Assembly (NCBI GenBank): GCA_963576785.1
Contig: OY756140.1
Location: 3,596,001 to 3,660,000 of the forward strand
Direction of reading: 5' to 3'
Source of the DNA: Chlorophyllum brunneum
Lineage: Eukaryota > Basidiomycota > Agaricomycetes > Agaricales > Agaricaceae
DNA: 64,000 bases
The notes under the pieces are model-generated. The model worked only from the letters and a program-made list of their open reading frames with translations. It was not told the DNA's origin and searched no databases. A program made the position numbers and the translations under genes. Below are positions 32,601 to 44,969 of this stretch, one piece after another (within the stretch, counting starts at the first letter, position 1; the number at the start of each line of letters is the position of its first letter).

Positions 32601-34433
32601 ACATTTCCATATGATTGATTATGGACTGGAACGCTGTAAAACAAGACTCAGCCCGGAGCGGGAAATCACGAGTAATGGCGATGGTAAAAGATAGACCAAC
32701 CGTCAAGGAGACTATTGTCCCCTGCGCCTCTTCTCTTTAGAATGGCTAATCTGAGCCATCGGAGGTCCTGATGCTCGGAAGGACCCTGGAGCATAGTTGT
32801 TCATTTGATCTCAACAGCAGTTGTTAAAAGAGAGAACTCACCTGATCTTTTGGAGAATCTATGAATGGGATTAGTTCGTCTAGCGTAGCTTCGGCTTGAT
32901 CATAAGCCCCATCTAGGAAGTAGGCTCTGGCTGTGCAAGTCACGGCCAGATCAGATCAGTAAACAAGCGATAGAACATGTTTGGTTGACAGACCAAGTGT
33001 TCTCAACAACGATATCTGGAGTTTGGGCCCGTGAGTGTACATAACGGAAGAGAAGTCCTAAAACACACTCGCAAATTTTGCACGTCGGGTACTGTTGCTT
33101 CTTCCAGATGGTCTACTATTTTGAAAGCATTCCGCAGCCAATCTAATGGATTTGAGGGTCTGACCCCGCCACGCTCTTCTTGGTCTTTCAGTAAAGATTT
33201 TCCTACTTGATAGAGTTTATGAATCAAAAGTTTTTTCTTGAGACGGCAACAGTTGAGTCATCATGTTTTCTCAGGATTATTTCGAGCACGCTTACGTCGT
33301 GAGGAGGGAGAAGGGCTAGACGGTGATCATCACCTGTACAATCCACATCATGAGTGGCAGCCGAAAGCATGGGATATAAAAAAAATCACTCATAATCATC
33401 TGCGACGTGTATTCGGCCACGGTGTAGTTTCCTTCTTTCCATGCCTGATCCAAGGGGGGATCAATGCCCGTATAGCAATCTATGTCCGGACTTACAGCTT
33501 CCATTCTGCTGGAGAAATAGACGATCGTAGCACATGCCACGGATTGTTCGTGAATCTTGTCGGGATCGTCAGCGCCCCTCAGCATCTCCTCGTACTACAA
33601 ATCAAGAAGGTTTACTGGTTCAGGACGACAATGGGGGTATACCAACCTTAGCAGCTGCCGTTAAGACGGTCGCCGCCACATTATTCTTTCCGACTTCTGT
33701 GTTTGGAAGCATTAGCCCTGATTTTCATAGGAGGAGACCATCATCAGAACAGACCAGAAAGCGTGTTTCCTGTCTTGCTAGCGATACGCAGGATATGAAC
33801 AAGAGCTAGAACAAGGAATGTGTCAACAACGATAATCTTGATACTTTCAGGAGTTACGCCCACTGTCGATGCTCGGTTTCAGTTCTAGTCCTGCTTCTAT
33901 GAGACGAAAGGCCGCAAGTCTAACTACATGACGAAACAAATGTGCGAAGTGATCTATAAGTGGAATGCCTCGGCGGCAGGCCACGCTTACGGGCAGCGAC
34001 CAGAACCAGGCTATCATCAGTCGGAATTAAGCGGATGAGACCAGATATGTTCCAAAGATCGACGCCTGGGGGAATATAAAGTTATCCAAAACAGTTAGCA
34101 TGACCAAACTCGGATTAACATTATTGTCTGGAAAATGCTCGCGAACCTTCCTGATCCAGGTTGTCAGCGAGGTGATTCCAACTACAACCTGATCTCGGGC
34201 GCTGTTCTGAAAAGCCCTCCGCCAGGAAAGCGATCTGATGCAGATTCTGCACCAAGGAAGGCCGATTCGGAATATCAGTGTCGTTGAGGTGGGGTTTGGT
34301 CTTCGTAAGGAGGTCTGAGCGAGCTGCAGTGATTAACGGCATGGAGGTAAGCTAATAAGATCCACGCTGCACCCAGGATAGAATCATAAGCCTGTTGAAG
34401 GTTTGATAAGGACTTTTTCTTGCGTGCTGACAT
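29662..34433 (-). CDS. spo22: Meiosis protein SPO22/ZIP4-like, TPR repeats
   Basis: SPO22/ZIP4 is a meiosis-specific TPR scaffold of the ZMM group that promotes crossovers and synapsis. The start at 34,433 (MSARKKKSLSNLQQAYDSIL) is followed by many small exons. Blocks I can read in order are RPSLVQNLHQIAFLAEGFSE, NHLADNLDQEG then VDLWNISGLIRLIP, NPLDWLRNAFKIVDHLEEAT, ARAYFLDGAYDQAEATLDEL, WQYGDRHYQAKRWPEAAEWF, CFRKAALCYIEQKEYAKA, KPVLLSALEALLNTL, FARWLRGLCTISLARNTSGD, YPMDERQWLLATAYNTGTEC and LFDEARRWFEAATVTCRFVP. The last exon joins AEK to ISESYTQLLARYQ and stops at 29,662. That order and the C-terminal pattern fit the family. The 4.8 kb span with about 18 introns is typical; individual boundaries are not all fixed. 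Expression is expected in meiosis. Confidence 0.85.
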
Positions 34434-34599
34434 TGTGCTGCGCGATGGTAAGGGAAGGAATGAGGCACGCCGCAGCTGTGACATGACGCGACGGCACGTG
34501 ACCCGAGGGCAGACTGGTTCGGCTCGACGCGGGTGGCTCATCGGACCGCGGATGTGACAGCGAACCAGCGGGTTATTGACCGAGAGGCTGAACTTGACC
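34434..34599. promoter_or_regulatory. Compact bidirectional promoter with CACGTG
   Basis: Only 166 bp separate the divergent starts of SPO22 and the small membrane protein. A perfect E-box CACGTG lies at 34,495-34,500, near the middle. A shared regulatory role is inferred from position. Confidence 0.45.
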
Positions 34600-35378
34600 A
34601 TGGACAACAACCACCCGAGCCCAGCAGAGGAAATCAAGCTGGGGCTGCCTCCTGACGCACAGGCGCAGGTTATCGCAGTAAGTCAGTCCCGCTCCTCGGC
34701 TCTACCCCCTCTGAACATCTATCAACAGGAAGCTCGGAAGGAGGGGGTGTTTGCAGGCCTCACTGGCGGACTCGCGTCAGGCAAGCACATGCTAGATCCG
34801 GAACCCAGTAGTTGTGCTGACTAACCCATCTCGCCCTTTTCGGCCTGATATCTATCGTGCTGCTTATTTTGTGGATCCATTTCCGTCGCGATCAGCCGTT
34901 CTGGGAGCCAGGCTATACGGCTTTAGTAGGAACAAATCCATCATTTGTGGAATTCGTAAGCATTTCCATTTACTTTACTGATTTGCAAAACCCTTAGCAT
35001 TACTCTTTTTAATCCGTTCACGCGCTCGTCAACGATCATAGTGGGTGGCGTTCTCTCCGGATATCTGTTCACCCAGGTAAGCCTATGTGTGTCATGATGT
35101 GCCTAAATAATTCATATCCATGGAATCATCTTGTCATCTACCTTCATCTTTTGCTACGCCTCCATCGCCAGAAGTCACCCCGATCTTTGTTCTGCACCGG
35201 TTTTGCTTATTGTTTAGGCAACCCTTACTCACCTCCGTTCCATATCTAGGCGTTCTCATCAACAGCACTGGCACAACTTCGTGCAGAGGAGGCACGCCGG
35301 CGCAGAGAGGTCGAACAAGTTTCCGAAATTGAGGCCGTCATCCACCCCAGCTCCGGCCCCAGCTCTAGCCCCAAATAA
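34600..35378 (+). CDS. Small predicted membrane protein, 117 aa, GC-AG intron
   Basis: Five exons, 34600-34677, 34729-34780, 34896-34955, 35042-35076 and 35250-35378, give 117 aa with consistent phases. The second intron begins GCAAGC after CAG, a consensus-like GC-AG intron. An N-terminal soluble part (MDNNHPSPAEEIKLGLPPDA) precedes two short hydrophobic, glycine-rich stretches: GVFAGLTGGLASAVLGARL (about 31-49) and SIICGILGGVLSGYLFTQA (about 57-75). These could pair as a membrane hairpin. A charged, helical tail (AQLRAEEARRRREVEQ) follows, and then a Ser/Pro-rich end. I do not recognise the family with confidence. The layout is reminiscent of small mitochondrial OCIA-domain-like proteins, but that is a guess. 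It is divergent from SPO22. Confidence 0.7.
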
Positions 35379-38300
35379 CCCACCCTGCACCCATCAGCAG
35401 AAGTTTCCAGTAGATGGGTCGCCCAACAGCTTCCCTTTGCACTTAGTTTGCATGTTGCGGTGTTGATCAAGTACGTATCCATACAACTCTCCATGGGAGA
35501 AACATGTCTCGGCCCATTTTGGCAAGTACAAAGTATTCCAGACGCCACCCCTTCGGCCGTTCGGCTGCTTATGATAAGACTTCCGCTTTGACGTGTGCGA
35601 ATCGATAGGCTGCATCCTCACCCTTGGACCCAACTATCTAAGCGACATCTATTCCGGCCGCCATGGAACGAATCCTCACCGCACCCGACCTACTCGCCCA
35701 CCATATAGGGTTGTTAACGGCATCTTCCAGACTTCTACAACAATGATTAACAAGAACAGCAATGGGCGTCGAGTCACTGTCTTCGTATTATACTGCGTTC
35801 CGACCGAAAGTTCCTAATCATTCACCACTTGACCGGACTTTATGGGATTGGGATGGAACTTTGGTTCGATCTACCTTCTTCATTTGATGATATTGGGAAT
35901 AGCTCCTACTCTGACCTTGAGCGCTGGGAATCGATAATGAGCCTTGTTGACTGCTTGTCACTTACAGGGCTAGTTCACCTGGTCTTCTGTCCTATCTGGG
36001 GGTATCTCGTATTCCTCCTCCTATGCGCCTCTGTTATACGCGGCTTGCCGCCTCAGCCGAAACGTCACCAGTACCGATCACTCAAACAAAATCCGGTCAT
36101 ATCATGACATTCAGACAAATGTTGATAGCGCTCAATTTGACGAGCGTGAGCGTTACTGTGCCGCATGGAACCCAGAGAAAGGGGAAAACATGCCAGCTCC
36201 GTAGCCTTGAGGACCCCATTTGTTCGTGTTGGTGAACTTCGGGGTGACGGCTCCTGGACCTGAAACAATCGCTCATTGAAGACTTGTGTAAGATCGAAGC
36301 GTGGATGCAAGAAGCCTCCAGTAGCTGTGGATGGAGCCAAGGATCACAACCGTCTGAACGGCTTAGCCGTCTATCCAGGTAACTACGTCGCCTGGATCAT
36401 AGTAAATCGAACACATGGCTATCCTCACACACAAGGAAATATCCACGCACGTCAACCCATTCCGTATTCACATCGACGTGTGTACATCACTCCGAGCTCT
36501 GTCCGAAGCAGCTGGCCAATGAATGGGCTTACCAAGGTCTGCATATTTTCCGTGGATCAAACTTGGAGCAACAAAAAAAAAGTCCTCCGTGGTCGCCAGT
36601 CATGGTAAATGATGAACTGACGGCTTCTACAAATCCACCCTTTGGCCTGGTACGGCGTGGCATTGCACAAGTCAGACGCTTCTAGTTTTGTTACATGTTG
36701 AAATTAACATGTCTAACCATGAATGTATACATTTGAATTAGGGAGGGGGATCTGCTACAACAAGATGGGACATATGTCGTATGTTCCAACCCGATCTGAC
36801 ATAGCCTAAACTCATTGCCTGCGTTTAGTATGCATCCCACTCGGGACTCGGACTCGGACTTCCTTACAGGTTCCTACCTTGCTTCATTCCTGTCAGACGA
36901 CGTGTGTGATGGTTGGGCCTCCTAAGAGCCGGCCCAGAGAGTTTTCAGAAATTTCCCCCGGTGCCTTCCATTCCTAGAAGGGAATCATGTTATCTCCACA
37001 GGGCTCCTTTTTCACTCCTTAAAATATGTCATACTTAAATATATAATTATATATATAAATAATATCACAATTCTTTGCTTTATCACTCGAAGCGAGTAAG
37101 CTTGGAATGGCAGACCCTTACATTGGGAAGAAACCACCCCTGGGTTTGGCTGATATCCTTGTCATGTCAACTCATCCTTCAAAGTCCAAGATCAGGCCAC
37201 AACCGCAACGAAGTTTCCCCCCCCACGCATTCCGGTGCTCACGCACAGCCCCGTACTATTAGCAAAAAGGTCTTCGCTTGCGCCGTTTTGGGCACGACTG
37301 GATACCTTGACACATGTGCCCATCTATTAACACCACAAAGGATTACCCCTCGTATTATAGCACCTTCCGGTGGCCAAGGCTTCTGTTCGGGGTGTTTTTG
37401 TGAACCTTCCCTAGGTCGTCCAAGAACCTGGTGGATCCTTTTCGCAGATACGCTTCCCTTCCGCTATGGGCTATCACAGGCAATTTATAATAGTCGCTTT
37501 CCAACAGCTCCTAAATCCACCCACAAATGTTCTTTCACCGATTGGGAGTGTCCAAGCTAAGGCAATGCCGTCTTCATCGATCACGTCAATGGACTTTGCG
37601 TTCGTTCGGATGATGAGCGGCAGATGCAAGAGCGAAACTCAATGGGCTACTTGTCTGAGTAACGTCCAGTCAATCTCGAATTTCCGAAGCCTCCTAGGCC
37701 TGAGACCAAAGCGTTACGATATTCTCATCAAGTTCCACTCTCTCGTCACAAGCCGGTGATAGTATCTCATGCTGTTCAATGATGGTCTTGGTAAATTGAT
37801 CGCTGTTATCCCAAACGTTATTTAGTTTGCTTTCTCATTTTACTCTGCGTGCCATTCATCATTTCTACGCAAGTTCGACGGTTACCTGATACGTTCCCTC
37901 CCCAAGTAGAGCTAACCACAAAGTCCGAGACTTCTCTATCTCGCGTCGAATCATGAGCTCCCAGGCTAGCACTCCAATGACAGTACGAAGCTCCAGAGTA
38001 ATTCTTCCAGATCCCCTTTGAACTTTTGATATATTGTAACATAAATGTTACTTTTATGCCTAAATCTCCCCCTTCTAAGCTCCGAGATTAGACATAATCA
38101 GGCTCGCACGATGCCATAAACCCATACGCCGGGCCACTAGGGAGCATGCTGAACTTTGTTTATTCCGTACCGATGGCCGCTGACGCCGCACCTAATTCCA
38201 CATAACTATCACTTCGTCTAGACATCTGCTCCAACATGTCGTAGCATCAGCGGTGTTCCTTGACATACATGCGCAGTGATGACTCACTGCCGCTCGGACG

Positions 38301-40402
38301 GATCCTTTACGAAGGCACCTATCATCAGGAGAGAGATAAGCCATCATATTCCAAAACTCCGTCCTCCCGCCCTCCTCCGACCATTCTGCATTAATGTTCG
38401 CCCTATCGCCGGTTAACCTCCTACAGTATATTTCCAATATCCCCCCTAGTAAATTCAAACCATAACGCATGACATTGAATTCAAAAAACGTTCATGAATA
38501 ACCAAACGACACACGCACACCCCTGGCTAGAAGGCCCTGGTCTTGTTACATTGAACGCGGTCCGAAGCTGGTTTCGTCAAACTCCATGACACATACCATG
38601 GGTGGTAGTACACATGTACCTCAGTCGCAGCATCCGAATCGAGTACCCATGGTTTCAAAAAGGAAAAGAAAAGAAACGGTTCAAAGTCGTGTATGCTGTG
38701 CTGTTGCCTAGTCCTGGTCGAGAACGCTCCTACAATGTCCACACACCCCCCCTGACGGCGTCACGGCTGAACCTAGCTGAAACCCCACCAACACCTTTTT
38801 CCAAAACGACGATTTGTACTAAATTCAAAATGATAATCTTATCCGATACTACTCCTGACCCGAGCCAAGATATCGATTTAGCCACTGCCCCAATTTCCAT
38901 TTTCTACTGCTTCCGTCTAGTACCCAAGCCTACTCCTAACCTCAGGTTGGTTGTGTTACTTAGGATAGCAGTAATCAGCCCCATAACCTTCCTTCAAGCC
39001 TTCTTTCCCTTCCAAGGAGCAAGCTCCATACCCATCTCCGTGACCTTCCGCGTTCGCGTCAATCCCGGATCCGTCCCTTATGCACCCTCTAGGGGAAACG
39101 TTTCTTTTTTACCAAGGCGGCTTCCCGCCCTGTCGTCGCCCGGCATTCGATCATAACACACGGAGTCCTCGGATGATAATCATGCGACCAAACCCGTTCC
39201 TTGTCCTTTCACACTCAGGTACCTCGCTCATTTTATCCATAAGTAAAGTAACTCTCACTCACACCCGAAAGGCTTACTGTATCCGAATCCGATATCCTCA
39301 TGTATATTAACCACATGCAAAAATGCTGCAAAAAAAAAACGGTTCAATTGATAAATCCAGTTTCCATTCTCCCACTTTCAAGCCACATCGATAGCTCAAA
39401 TCCAAAAGAGTCAGCTGCGAACTCAAAAGGGAGGGGGGGTCATGATGAGGTGGCAATCCTCAAGCTTACCTCACGCTGACGCAGTGCCACATCAAGGTGA
39501 CGGTTACGGCTGAGTAAAATCTACCTCATGCCGATTGCTTATTATTCCAAACGGGGGAGGTTCACCTCACACCCGTTGCACTGCGGAAGACGGCAGAGGG
39601 GAAAAAGAAACACGGGGGCTCATTCCTGCTGCTTCTGGGTGATGCTGATGGCTAAGCACCACCGACTTTTCGGAGAAGGCCCCATCCGAAGCAAGGGAAT
39701 CGCCTGTACACGCCCTATTTGCTGTGCCGTTGATGTATCTGGTACCCGTATAGAGCGCACTTTGCTGGCATCCTCCCTTCGAAAGATTTCAGGTGCATTA
39801 CCGGTTAATCATTATCTTGATTGATTCATGGGACCGAGATCCAGGTCTTTGCTGCATCCATGCATTTGTTGATCGCCGACCGCCGAACCCTATGTGCAAT
39901 TGACTCCTCATGATGTTCCAGTATATCACGCCGGAAAGGTCGTTCGCATGTGCTACTTGCATTAGACGCTAGTTTAAGAACTATCTAATTATATCTATAA
40001 ATACGACCTAGAGTAATGGGGTAACTTGTATGCGCAGGTAAGGTAAAGGTATGGCTGAATGCGAGTGTGGTATGCAAAAATGAGGATGCGACGTAGCAAA
40101 AAAGTATGGGATATGTGCAACAAGCATGGAATGAACCAAGTGCAAAATGTCAGAAGCATTAACGGGCATGGACATGAGCATAATGGAAACGCAAGACGAT
40201 GGAGATCATGCAATCGGTAGAGAATAAAGCAATGCAAAAAAAGAGGTGTCGGATGGACCAAGATGTACAAAAGTATAAAGAAGTAGACGTGAAACAAAGT
40301 TAAAGATGGGTAATTCAGAGTCCCGAGGAGAAGTCCTATATCATACCGATAAACATTACGAGTCGTGTAATTCGTGCGATCATGAAACGGGAATGCGATA
40401 AT
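35379..40402. other. 5 kb stretch without a recognisable gene
   Basis: Open frames here are short, lack splice-consistent partners and show no family I know. The longest (37,075-37,560, plus) has a composition typical of chance frames. An AT-rich patch of ATATAT type lies at about 37,030-37,065. No transposon ends or long repeats were seen. The right part is the 3' flank of the cyclin gene. It may hold non-coding transcripts, which the sequence alone cannot show. Confidence 0.5.
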
Positions 40403-43376
40403 TCAACGCCCGTAACCAGGCCCGCAACCATTCGGGTAAGTGTTAATTCCAGGATATGCGTAACCGCCTCGCCCGGTAGCGTTAATACCAGGTGGTGTTG
40501 GTACCGAGTAGTACTGCATTTGCTGCACTCCTGGTGGTCCGGCGTTCGCGAATGGAGCAGCGGGCACGCCTGGACTGTCATAGTACTGTGGCGCAGTTTT
40601 CTGATGTTGGGCTTGAGCTTGCGCAAACGCCAACTCTTCTCGGGCAGCACTAACCGTGGGACCAGAAGGATAATGATATGCTGGAGGAGGCAACGACGAC
40701 ATCATTCCATTACCATGATTTGCAGGGCTGTATTTTCTCGAGTCAATTGCGGGGCTGGTATAAGCCGAGATGCAACTACGTTCGTAGCTGTACGTGTTGG
40801 CGCCGGCGAGGGAGGAGTATGGCGAATTACCATGTCCTCGGTTCCCGTAGCCGCTGTAAGGGGATCCTCGATCAACACGAGTAGCACAATATGCATTCCT
40901 GGCAGGAGTAAATGCGACAGGGGATGTTGACGTGGAAGTGGCGGGAGTTGGCGGACTGAGCTGAGGATAGGGATTCTGACCCTGAGGTTTCCTAGTGGGC
41001 TGAGGTGGCACCGAAGGCAGAATGGATTCGGGATGGTTGTAGTGGTTCTGGGACTGAGGCTGCGTCTGGGTGGATGCATGCCGAGGTGGCTGCTGATAGA
41101 GATCCGACGGAGGCACATACCTCTGGGTTCGTTCAACTTCGAACCTGACAGCATCGAAATGCCTTCCAACATTGCCAGTAGCCGGGCTCGTTCTTGCACT
41201 TTGAGTGTGTCCAATGATTGCAGCGTTGGTTGGCAGGACGCCCGTCGAGGAGGGCACATATGACTGATGAGAGCTGCTCATCGAATAGCCCGTGATGCCG
41301 GTGGAGGGTACATAGGGCATAGATGCATAGTCGCTGTAGCGAATACTCGACGCGGGCGCTGGTCGGTGTACACGCAATCGAGCCTTTCGCTGTCGTTCCC
41401 TTTCCCCTTCCCGCTCCCTGTCCTGCGCCGCCTCAAGTTCCAGTCGTTTCTCCAATTCGCTCTCCCTTTCGAGCTCAAGCTCGCGTTCACGCTCCAGCGC
41501 AGCTTCTCGCTCCATCTCGTAGTCTTCCTGTTGCGAATAGATAGGAGAAGGGGCGCGTGATGAAACATTGGGGACGTCGTCCAAAGGAGAGCAAGCGAGC
41601 GTATAGAAATAGAGATTCTGTGACATGTGTGACTTTAGCTCAATGCAGCATATACGGTCTAGAAATGGGTCTTACCTTTGGAATCCCGTTTCGCTGTTGG
41701 TCGTCCATCGAATAGTGGTAAGGTTGTACGAGCGTTGTCATTTTCGTCTGTCGCCTGCGTTCCTCTGCTTCCCTCTCACGCTCAAGCTCGCCTGGCATTG
41801 GTCCAAGCGCAGAGCTGAGAGAGCTAGAAGTAGACACGTACGAAGGGGGAGGAATAGAACCTGTCGAACCCAGGTTCATCTTTGCGAAACCTTGGAGGGG
41901 TAGGTTATCCATCGGTGAAGTAGAATGGGGTACAGGGCGCTGGTCGTGGGGAATCTGTAGAGTGATCCCCGGTCGTTGATGGGGAACATGCTCAGCGGTA
42001 GAAGAAACGGTTGAGGTGGCGATGGGTGGCAGGGTATCAGCAGCGGAAACTCCACTTCTCTTCGTTGGCACTTGTGAAAAGCTAGCCGATGTCGGCGAAA
42101 AGGCTGTTGCAGCGGAGCGTTTGAGGGAGGAAGGAGTAGGAGACGGGGAGTACGTGTACGAGGTAGGCTTGTAGTTGTACGAAGTCTGGGGTTGAGGCTG
42201 TGATAGATATGAAGGGGATGATCTTGGAGGTGGTTGTGTCTGGATGGGAGGTAGCTGGCGAAAAACGGGCTGGAGATGAGTCTGAGAGGGTAATGAATGG
42301 CGGAATATGGGTGACGTCGAACGGGCCCTTGAGGCTGGTTGGGCCTGCGATGTTGTCGAACCAGGAAGAACACAAGCACCATTACCAGCTGTCTTGTAAT
42401 ACCTCGTCCTTCCGCAAGGTGTTTGCACCTGAGCATGTCCCATAGGACGTCCAAGGGGCCTCCGCCTCCTTTTCTGCTGGTCTCTCGCCCTCAGCATATC
42501 ACGTTCCTTCACCATTACCAGACCCTTCAGCAAGTTCAGCCATGCTTCATATGTAGCTTTGTCGACGTAGAGGTTGTACCTCACGCCGACCAAGAACTCC
42601 TTCTCCATGTTGTTGACTTCCTTCAACTCAATGCCCGAGACCTCGGACCAAGTCTTGTTGGTGTAGGTGTTGCTAGAAAAAATCAGTGAAAGAGTGGGGG
42701 GTGGTGTTTGAATGACGTACTCGTCAAGAAACTTGTTGGCCATCATGAGTCCAGCGACTGCCACCCGAAACTCGCTCCCAGGGGGACCAGATATGCCGGT
42801 GTTCTCCTTGATTTTGTAAATGTAGTGTAGCGAAAGGACGATGACAGATTGCGAGACTTGAGTAGTCTCTAACATTTTTTGGACAAAGGAAACAAAGGCT
42901 GGGGTAACGATGAGTTGGTGTGAGGTGGTCGTTGAGGGTGCAGGATGGGATGTATGCGTGAGTGCTGAGCTCGGGGGCGAGCTACTTGGGCTTGGGTACG
43001 CGTGCGCACCGGATAACGTGGATATATGCGCATTGGGAGGGGTTGGACGTTTTGCATGCCACAGGTAGCAGATCATCTCGCATGTCTTTTCTGCAATAAA
43101 GTGCGCTGAGCGCGATCGTGTAAAGTCGAGCCAGTCGACGAGATGTGATGCGTCTGAAGGCAGTGTTGGCTTGTCTGGAAGCATGTCGACGTCGTGGGGC
43201 TCCTCTGGGGGTGTCACTGTGGGGGGTGAGTGGGGTGTCGGTGGCGACATGCAGGGACTTACGAGGCTGTATTGGACTGAGATGGCGGTCGAAGTGGGTG
43301 ATGGGGGGGAGGGTGGTGGTGGTGCGGGAAAGAAAGGTGGACGTGTAGGGCGGCGTCGGGGGCGCATGTATGGCAT
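40403..43376 (-). CDS. PHO80/PCL-type cyclin with long Pro/Gln/Ser-rich tail
   Basis: Partner of a PHO85-type cyclin-dependent kinase, linked in fungi to phosphate sensing, cell cycle and morphogenesis. The start at 43,376 (MPYMRPRRRPTRPP) gives a proline-rich N-terminus. The cyclin fold runs about residues 75-290 of the unspliced frame: LVDWLDFTRSRSAHFIAEKT, FVSFVQKMLETTQVSQSVIV, LSLHYIYKIKENTG, FRVAVAGLMMANKFLDD, NTYTNKTWSEVSGI, EVNNMEKEFLVGVRYNLYV and YEAWLNLLKGL. An intron (near 42,720-42,674) joins FLDD to NTYTNK. A second intron (GTAAGACC...CACAG, near 41,680-41,624) joins GIPK to NLYFYTLACSPLDD. After the fold come ~600 residues of low-complexity S/P/Q/Y, with a charged coiled-coil of E/R repeats (EREAALERERELELERE, near 41,460-41,510). 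A further 5' intron is possible. The call is firm for the cyclin box. Confidence 0.87.
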
Positions 43377-43611
43377 TGTGGACGGCGAGCATGGTGGATG
43401 TGGATGTATGCGCCGTAGGGGTATAAAAGGCGGATATTCTTCATTTCATTTCGTGAAAAAAGAGAGAGAGTTGAATAATCTCATCATGCTCCGTTCGGAG
43501 GCGTGACAGCCTCAGATCCGCGTCACACACATCAGATCCACTCCTCCGAACCGATCCAGCTCAGCTGTGTGCCCCCGACCGCTCGTTTCGTCCACGGCTC
43601 AGTCACGCTCG

Positions 43612-43633
43612 GGGGATTCCCCAGGGAATCCCC
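43612..43633. promoter_or_regulatory. Perfect 10-bp palindrome upstream of the cyclin gene
   Basis: Arms GGGGATTCCC (43,612-43,621) and GGGAATCCCC (43,624-43,633) are separated by CA, about 235 bp before the cyclin start codon. Its position makes it a candidate dimeric or zinc-finger protein site. No factor can be named. Confidence 0.4.
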
Positions 43634-44938
43634 ATAGCCTTTCCCTTATCTCCGCACGTGATCTGCTTCCCACTACCCCAGCTTCCTGTTCTTTCGCTTG
43701 CTCCTGCCTGAGAGATGGCTGCAGGCTCTCGCTGCCCCATCCAGTGCGAACCATGCCACTCGCCATGCTCGCGGCGCCAACCCCTAGAACCCACACCACC
43801 TCTGTCGTGGCGTTTGACGCGCTTTTCTGCAAAATATCAAATCGGACTTAGCCTCTCCTCCTCCTGTTCCCACATTCTATCCTAGTCCTACTGTACATAC
43901 ATTATAACACTGTTAATCATTTTTACTGACGCTGCGACTCCCGAAGCCATGGGCAATTTATTACGTTCACCCCTGCCGCGCGATCGTCGACTTCCAAAAG
44001 CCTCACTTTCTGCCGACAAGTCTAACAGTACTTCCATATGCATCCTGGCTCCCAGGCCACGCCTGTCCGCCTCCAATGCTACAACATCAACATCAGTCAA
44101 TGCACAGCAGTCAACACCAGTCTTCTGAATATGATTAATGCTACTGATGAATTCGCCTACCTTCTATCCACGATGGAGGTAACCGTAAATTTGGCATGCT
44201 GGCGAATCCGAAAAGGAAACGTCACTTGCATAAACCGCCCTCAGAACCTCAAGTAACGAATGTAGCACGTTTGTACAATTTTAGGCGTTACTGTCAGCCC
44301 TTCCAATCAGGCATTCACCACTGATATCTCCTTCGTCCCCATTCTTTCGAGCTTCCACCCCCGCCTCCGAGTCCCCGGTAAGCATCGCCGACCGAGGAGG
44401 GGACAAAGAACTCCAACAGCCGTCTTGAATTCTCCCAACCACACATCATACCGCTCCTGACTTCACGTCATGGAGTGCCTACCAAACCTTCCATACTTCA
44501 TGATCAATCTTGCGTAACGAAGAAGGGATGAACAGCAGGCGATGATGGGGATGGAACAAAGCAATACTATATCGATATTCTTCCGCTTAGGATCACCGTC
44601 TCCCCCGCAGTCTCAGCAACAGAGAACATGTACATCAGCTGAGTGTCGGCACATCCTCTGAACTGCCGGTCAATTTGCAACGCCCTTGAAAGTTCCGGTC
44701 TTTGAAGATCTCCTTACGATTCCACCTCGTTGGCCGTTTGCTCAGAGATTCTTGACAGCCTCGTCCGCATATGGCAATCACCATCCATTGCTGTCCATCA
44801 TTATCGTGGACGAGTAACCACCAAAGTTAATCGGCCCTCATTTCGCTGAATTGCGCCACCACACGAATAATCCAAGTAGGTTAGCTAACCCAACTAATAA
44901 CTAAAATCCGATTTTGATCAGCAAGCAAGCCGCCGGTT

Positions 44939-44969
44939 CTGTGACCCAGTGGTCACCGCTGGGTCACAG
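44939..44969. repeat. Perfect 11-bp inverted repeat with 9-base loop
   Basis: CTGTGACCCAG at 44,939-44,949 and CTGGGTCACAG at 44,959-44,969 are exact reverse complements around TGGTCACCG. It lies in gene-free DNA. It could be a protein-binding site, a structured non-coding RNA element or chance. Confidence 0.6.

Noticed and set aside
37030..37065. ATATAT-rich patch as a possible replication origin or centromere element
   Set aside because: Too short, with no accompanying repeats; ordinary AT-rich intergenic DNA is sufficient.
37075..37560. 161-aa plus-strand frame in the gene-free stretch
   Set aside because: Low-information composition, no recognisable motif, no splice partners and no start context.
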